NCBI GenBank assembly: GCA_035235625.1
Contig: CP141146.1
Span: 13,758,501-13,822,500, forward strand
Length of the DNA: 64,000 bases
Source of the DNA: Saururus chinensis
Lineage: Eukaryota > Streptophyta > Magnoliopsida > Piperales > Saururaceae
Reading direction: 5' to 3'
The notes under the pieces were generated by a model. That model was not told the origin of the DNA, ran no database searches, and saw only the letters and a list, made by a program, of their open reading frames with translations. A program made the position numbers and the translations under genes. Below are positions 58,670 through 64,000 of this stretch, one piece after another (the stretch's first letter is position 1; each line of letters begins with the position of its first letter).

Positions 58670-59010
58670 GGAGGGATTGGAAATCCAGAAAGAGGAGTGT
58701 CCTCAGAGTGGCGAAGGAGGAAGCAAATGGAATGAGCATCAAGGCAGGTGTTGACGGTACGGTGTTGAGGATGACACCAGATATGGGCATGTCGAAGTGC
58801 ATCTCGTACATGGCTGGCATATTGGAGGCCAGCACCGAAAACTGCCAAAAAAGAACAAGAGAAGAAGATTGATCGGACCCATAAATCCAACACAAAAAAT
58901 GACCAATGTGGCACCCGAAGTGAAAGGGGACGGTGCTTGATTGATTTTTACATGGTCGGGTGACATTCCAAAGGTGGAGAGGATGGAGGTGAGGTAGAGG
59001 TAGCAACAGT
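58670..59010 (-). other. Possible exon of an unidentified gene
   Basis: On the minus strand a splice-acceptor-like TTTTTTGGCAG (near 58844) is followed by an open frame with high GC at third positions that reads ASNMPAMYEMHFDMPISG and then VILNTVPSTPALMLIPFA. This looks like coding sequence, but I do not recognise the family. The open stretch runs to about 58690. It lies directly past the hAT element in the resumed kinase C flank. It may be an exon fragment or chance. Confidence 0.3.
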
Positions 59011-59018
59011 GGTGTAGA

Positions 59019-59609
59019 TAGGGGTGCTCATGGATGTGTTCAGGTTGGACACGAACACGGACATTGACCAAGTTTTTTGTTTGCCCTAATGAGGAGCTAT
59101 TGTTTGTCCTAAGATGCTACATACCCTTTTCTGTGTTCATGGACGTCCATGTTCACCACCCTTACCCAACACTCTCTTAAATATTAGTGTATTACTAACT
59201 ACGAATGAAAAAAATATATATAGTTTATATGTAGCATGTTAGGACAGTTCTGATATGCTACATAGATAATTAACAACTTAAAAACATGTATTCAGTATGT
59301 ATGTAACATGATAGGACAATCCTAACGTATTATATAGGTACTAGACAGCTTGAAAACATGAATCCAAGACCTATGTAGCATGTTAGGACAATTTTAATAT
59401 TCTACATAGTTACTTGACAATTTGAATTGAGATACAATATAAGTGTAAAGTATTTATCCATATCCGTCTGTGTCCATTTGTATATGTAACCAATGGACTT
59501 GGACAAAGTATAATATGAACAAGGGCGGACATGGACAACGGGTATGCAAATGGCAAACATGCATGGACAACCCTCTGTCTATATCCATTTTTGTCTGTGA
59601 GCACCCCTC
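59019..59609. mobile_element. 591-bp hAT-type MITE
   Basis: The ends are TAGGGGTGCTCA and the complement of TGAGCACCCCTC, flanked by the 8-bp GGTGTAGA (59011-59018) and GGTGAAGA (59610-59617; one mismatch). Inside are three diverged units of about 80-90 bp with TATGTAGCATGTTAGGACA (about 59222-59420). No transposase frame. The short frames on both strands are not called. Confidence 0.8.
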
Positions 59610-59617
59610 GGTGAAGA

Positions 59618-60130
59618 TGGAGTCGTGGTATACGATGGAGGGGTGGGCAGTCTCCATACACAAAGGTTGCTCACTCCAAGAATCTTAGTGGGGTGAGAGG
59701 TCGAATTTATTGGCCTGGGCTTGAGCTTATCCGTCATGGATTGAATCTGACTACCTTCTCCCTTCATGTGATCCTTTTTGTGCAAGGCCAGATCTTACCC
59801 AAAAAAACAAAAGAAAAGGAGGGCGGAAGAGGAGTAGGGCCACCACCACCGCCTTCTCAACTTTTGCCACCATTGCCACCCTAGTTGGGGAAGAGGTTGA
59901 TGAGGAAGAATTTTTTACTTAAAAATATATGGAGTGAGGAGGGGTATGCATGAGCACTTTTTTTAAAAAAAAAATTGGGTGTACAAGCAATGGAGGGCTC
60001 TAAGCATATTCTTATACCTCTCTTCTTCTTCATTGCCCCCAACCTTCTATAACTACCATCACTACCACCTCTTCCTCCAATTCCTCCACTGAGCCATCAC
60101 CATTGCAACTATCACCATCTTTGCCACCAC
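59618..60130. other. No gene recognised
   Basis: It contains CCACCA-type trinucleotide-rich stretches at about 59835-59880 and 60040-60130 and an A-tract near 59965. No convincing exon or element terminus was seen. Confidence 0.35.
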
Positions 60131-63100
60131 TGTCACACCCCGGCACTGCCCGACCCGAGCCGAACCCGGTCTAAGGGGCGGTCAAGCGCGTGGGGAGACG
60201 GAATTGAAATAGATTAATGGATAGCGGAAGACTTAGCCCCTCCTACGAGCGGTTTAACTAGCAGAGTTACACACTACTTTGAGAAAGAGTAATAAGTAGA
60301 ACAAAAGAGGACTTTAACTCTGAACCAGTCTACAAGTTTTATACCCACATATTTAGAATCCTGAGCCAACATACAAGGCTCGAATCATAAAGTCTCAAAC
60401 AGATCTAAAAACATAAGATATACACGAGTTTGAAACAAGAACTGTCATACATGGTGTTCTATTATCATAACAGAGTAAATCAGAAAAAACATAACAAAGT
60501 CTAGATGCATCCACGCCTAATCCCATGCTCTCCCCGACCGTTCATCATACAGAGGGTCCTGTCCGATTGCATGTCCCACCATGCAACCCCAAAACAGAAA
60601 CACAGAAAGTGGGGTGAGTAAAACTCAATAAGGTTTGAATACGACGACAATAATCAGAAAACCATCATGGCATGGCAATATAGCAATTCAGATTCAAAAT
60701 TGACGCGATATACCCTTTTCTGATCATTCCCTTGTTAAACCCTTATTTATCCATAAACATAAGAGCTAGCATGCATATGACACACCTATCAAAGTCAAGG
60801 CATAAATGATCAAGTTATAACTTAACATCCATCCTGCATAGGTAATAATCAAATCAAGCATAATAACACCATAAACCGCAAGAAGTGTCTTTCACACACT
60901 TTTTGATCATGCGACCATATCACATAAACATGCATAATAGTGTCTAATTCACACCATTCAGATCATGCATTTATATCTCATAAACCTGCATAATAGTATC
61001 TCAATCATATGATTTCAAATCGTGTATTTATATCATATCAACTTGCATGAGGAGTGTATCTAATACATAATTTAGATCATGCATTCATATAAATCTCATA
61101 CATTCCATAGCTCATTCACCTGCTACCTAAACTACACTACATCAAGATCATGCATAATAAATCGCATCCACATGTGTCACATAATCTCAAATATCCCTAC
61201 ACAACCTGTGTAATCTGGGCATAATATTATCTCATACACATGCATTATCATCAAATGGTGAATGTCTCCATCATGGAGAGGAATACAATCATATCACCCG
61301 CTCTGGACGTAGTCCGATTTCCTATCTGGAAACCTAAGACATTGCCCGCTCTAGACATGGTCTGAATTCTATACAGAAAAATAGGGTGTAGGGGTAGTCA
61401 GCCCCTTTGCTCGCTCTGGACAATCCACACGGGAAGTTCGAATTAACTAAAGCAGCTCTGCTCGCTCTGGACAGTTTGAGCTAGGAACATCGGAATAAAC
61501 TAGAGCAGTGTGTTCACTCTAGACATCTCTGCGGTGGAAGAGTCTGAATTAACTAGAACACGTGGTAGCCGGTGCACGGAGGCATACCACCTTGGGTGCT
61601 CAGTATCCAAGTTTGACTATCTCAAGAAATCTCAACCGCAAGACGAGTCCATCCCTCATCTCCATATATCTCAAGTCGATTCAATCCAAGGAGTATCCAT
61701 GTTCCACATAGGAACTCATATCAAAATCATGTCCTTTTGGACCAACCAAGTTCTGATTAAGCCAACGATCGATTAATCCGGTATTCACTTTCACAACATT
61801 GCATCCAATCGATCAACCACGGCTAAACATCGGTAAAGTCTCATTCATGAAATTCGCTTTATGATGTATGCAACATGATACATACGTGAGCAATCTCTAC
61901 GTGAATTCCATTACATGGAATGTGCTCCCATCAGTCCCCACATGCATCATATTCGAGTCATAAACAACCACGATTTAATAATAAATTCCCCACATGTGTG
62001 TGTTCATACATTCCTAAGCATATGACCATGTTTTGACAGTAACTCATAAGGCAATACGCACATGCTTTGATGAAATCTAATCATGTTTATCAACTGAAAT
62101 CATGGTGAAATCTATCATAAACAATCATTACATTCATGCGAAATCAAATGCTCAACTCTTATAAGCATAATTATTCTACACATGAAGCTAGAACATGATA
62201 TCACCATTCACCCACAATTTATTCATATTATAAGATGACATATCGTATCATTGTCATACAATAACCTTGCTGGAACATGCTTAAACATATGAATTTCACC
62301 AAAATAGATTCAAGAGATCAATGCGCTAACATGTCTAGTCATAATCATGAAAATCCACATAATAATTAAGCATGCTTCATAAATACCAACATAAATAGCC
62401 TACCCTTCCAGTAGCTTATTTTAGTTCAAAACACTCCACATAAGCATTAGAAACATCAATTGGGAGCAGAAACACTGAAATAAGCATAAAAACCAAAAAA
62501 AGGCCAAATCTACTGTGTAGCAGATCGATTGGCCTGGCAGGCCGTTCGATTGGCCTGATCGATCGGCCACTAGGCTCGATCGATTGCCAACAAGGCAGAT
62601 CGAGGTCTTCTTCTTCCTTTCAAAATTCAAAACTGAAACACCATTAACGAAGCTTAAAAATCTTCATTTCAAGCCTCATACACCATCAAAATTAAATTAA
62701 ATATTCCAGAACATTAAATCAACTCATTTCAAATCAAAAGCCTAAGTAATCAAGGCAAAAGATTAACTTTTTGTGAATCTACCATTAAAGCCCTAAGTAT
62801 GAAACTCATTCAATCAAAACACATAAAAATCGAGATTTGCATACATTTATGGCTGAGATGAAAACCCATTACCTCTCCACTTGATTTGAGTCTTTCAATC
62901 ACATCTGAAACCTTCCAAAAGTAAGATTTTTATGTAAAAATACACCTAAACCCGATTTAGACTTGAAAATCATAGAACAAATCTTAGATCTAGAGCTTAG
63001 GAGGCATAAAATTAAAATTTTGAAGGTTAGGGTTTGAGGTAGAGGAGTAAAACAGTGATTTAATGGTTTGAAAATAGATTGAATCAATGGAGGAAGATAA

Positions 63101-63615
63101 GATTAAGAGGATTTTAAGAAAAAACCCCTAAAGATTAAGCAAGGATTAAGGAAATCTTACCTCTAATCACTTCCTTTTTTGGCCTAATTGGGGATTAGGC
63201 TCCAAATCTCCTGGCTCAGCACTTTCCCAAATGGAAAAAAGGTTAGCCCCTTTCCTTTTACAGGAAGGAATGAGCTATACCTAATTAAAACTTAAGGCGA
63301 GAATAGAATCTTTTAACTAAAAGTAGGTATTCTGGCCATTTAAACTTTAATTATGACCAGACAAATTCTGAAAATTTTTGTAGTGACTTCCTTTGATGTT
63401 TGAGACATTTTAGACTAAAACCCCCAAATTCAACCGTGGGGCCCATAGGGGGTCCTGCCAAACCCTAATTTTTGGAGAAGTTCGTAAAAATACCAAAAAT
63501 TCACAATTGACTCAAATTCACTTAAAACCCATAAATGTGAAGCTGGTTTTGGTTAAAACCTTTGGAAAATACTTAAATTTTGAAAATTGTTGAGAACCGA
63601 TCAAAATTTACATTC
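60131..63615. mobile_element. LTR-like sequence, right end uncertain
   Basis: It begins TGTCACACCCCGGCACTG, a start typical of plant gypsy LTRs, and runs through about 3.4 kb of AT-rich non-coding DNA. Features include a TAGTATCT/CATAATAGTGTCT repeat series (about 60890-61090). No pol domain is present. A possible terminus lies near 63610 (AAAATTTACA), but no target duplication supports it. It could be a solo or partial LTR. Confidence 0.5.
61290..61545. repeat. Short tandem repeats with CGCTCTGGAC cores
   Basis: Units around CCGCTCTGGAC, CCGCTCTAGAC, TCGCTCTGGAC and TTCACTCTAGAC recur every about 40-65 bp, each followed by an AACTAGAGCAG-like segment in the later units. Internal to the LTR-like sequence. 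Confidence 0.7.
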
Positions 63616-63829
63616 AACAACACAAAAATAATTAAACATAATGAATTTAAACCGGTTCAAGTTCAGTGATCTTACGACCACACTATCACCTCAATGTCAC
63701 CATTACTAGCTATAAGGATAGAACCAAAAAAATCTTAAAAGGGGAATGAAGGATATAAATACAAAATTAAGTAAAATCAAATTTTAAAATTATGGTTTAA
63801 GATGCACAATACCAAAAATATATATTAAA
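63616..63829. other. No feature recognised
   Basis: AT-rich spacer between the LTR-like sequence and the repeat at the right edge. No gene seen. Confidence 0.35.
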
Positions 63830-64000
63830 AAAAGTGTATAATAATAATATTAGTCTAAGAAACCAACAATCTATGCTAAGAAGGCAAACAGATCTATATA
63901 GAGACAACATTCGTAATTTGAAGAAATATTCAATTGCTTTTGTGACATCTAAGAATTTTGGAAAGACTCCTAAGAATTTTTTGGGGTTTTTAGTTAAAGA
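63830..64000 (+). mobile_element. Start of a third copy of the block seen at 4050 and 28630
   Basis: The sequence GAAACCAACAATCT...GAAGAAATATTCAATTGC followed at 63941 by TGTGACATCTAAGAATTTTG repeats 4078-4210 and 28640-28770. It is the junction of the partial long LTR tail with the gypsy-type LTR start. It runs off the window. Confidence 0.7.

Noticed and set aside
59410-59688. Overlapping short frames on both strands
   Set aside because: They lie in and across the end of a hAT MITE and show no domain.

Overview
The window is nuclear DNA of a flowering plant. It has receptor-like kinase genes with GT-AG introns, remnants of other plant genes (an Aurora-3-type kinase and an Agenet-domain protein), and a dense nested load of plant transposons: Ty3-gypsy and copia-like LTR elements, hAT, CACTA, Stowaway and 9-bp-TSD MITEs. 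I cannot name the species. There are no operons, phage features or CRISPR arrays.

The host backbone is a cluster of one small gene family, an LRK10L/Lr10-type receptor-like kinase without an ectodomain. Four members are visible. A minus-strand 5' part (exons 1 and 2) runs off the left edge (1-275). A plus-strand relic is reduced to its last 50 or so codons (1807-1969). Copy B is plus strand, 25090-26637, and its start appears to have been remade inside exon 2. Copy C is plus strand, 46537-48246, and gives an intact four-exon model of 468 residues. B and C share 5' flanks (including the same Stowaway MITE) and about 0.7-0.9 kb of 3' flank. The relic and B also share about 5.5 kb of downstream sequence, so they belong to a segmental duplication.

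Region by region: 1-7.9 kb holds the partial gene, the relic and the first copy of the duplicated downstream block. 7.9-18.6 kb is a set of nested solo LTRs with matching 5-bp target duplications at all three levels; two of them are about 4.4 kb long, related, and in opposite orientation. 18.6-23.1 kb is mostly non-coding and carries an Aurora-kinase pseudogene next to an inverted repeat. 23.1-27.4 kb is kinase B with its flanks. 27.4-35 kb is a broken gypsy element with copia-like LTRs and a 990-bp CACTA inside it. 35-44 kb is a partial long LTR interrupted by a 6.6-kb LTR element that has both LTRs, a primer-binding site and a polypurine tract but no recognisable gag-pol. 44-45.1 kb has a CACTA fragment and the Agenet relic. 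45.4-49.2 kb is kinase C with its flanks. 49.2-58.7 kb is a hAT transposon with a broken transposase, split by a 5.7-kb CACTA element whose core is seven tandem units of about 0.5 kb, each with a long pure-purine tract. 58.7-64 kb has a hAT-type MITE, a further LTR-like sequence, and at the right edge another copy of the LTR start seen downstream of the relic and of B.

The likely expressed genes are the kinases. Their product is predicted to be a membrane-anchored, non-RD (His-Tyr-Asp) kinase with two hydrophobic segments and almost no extracellular part. A role in defence or surface signalling is inferred from the family only. Everything else looks like transposon sequence or gene debris.
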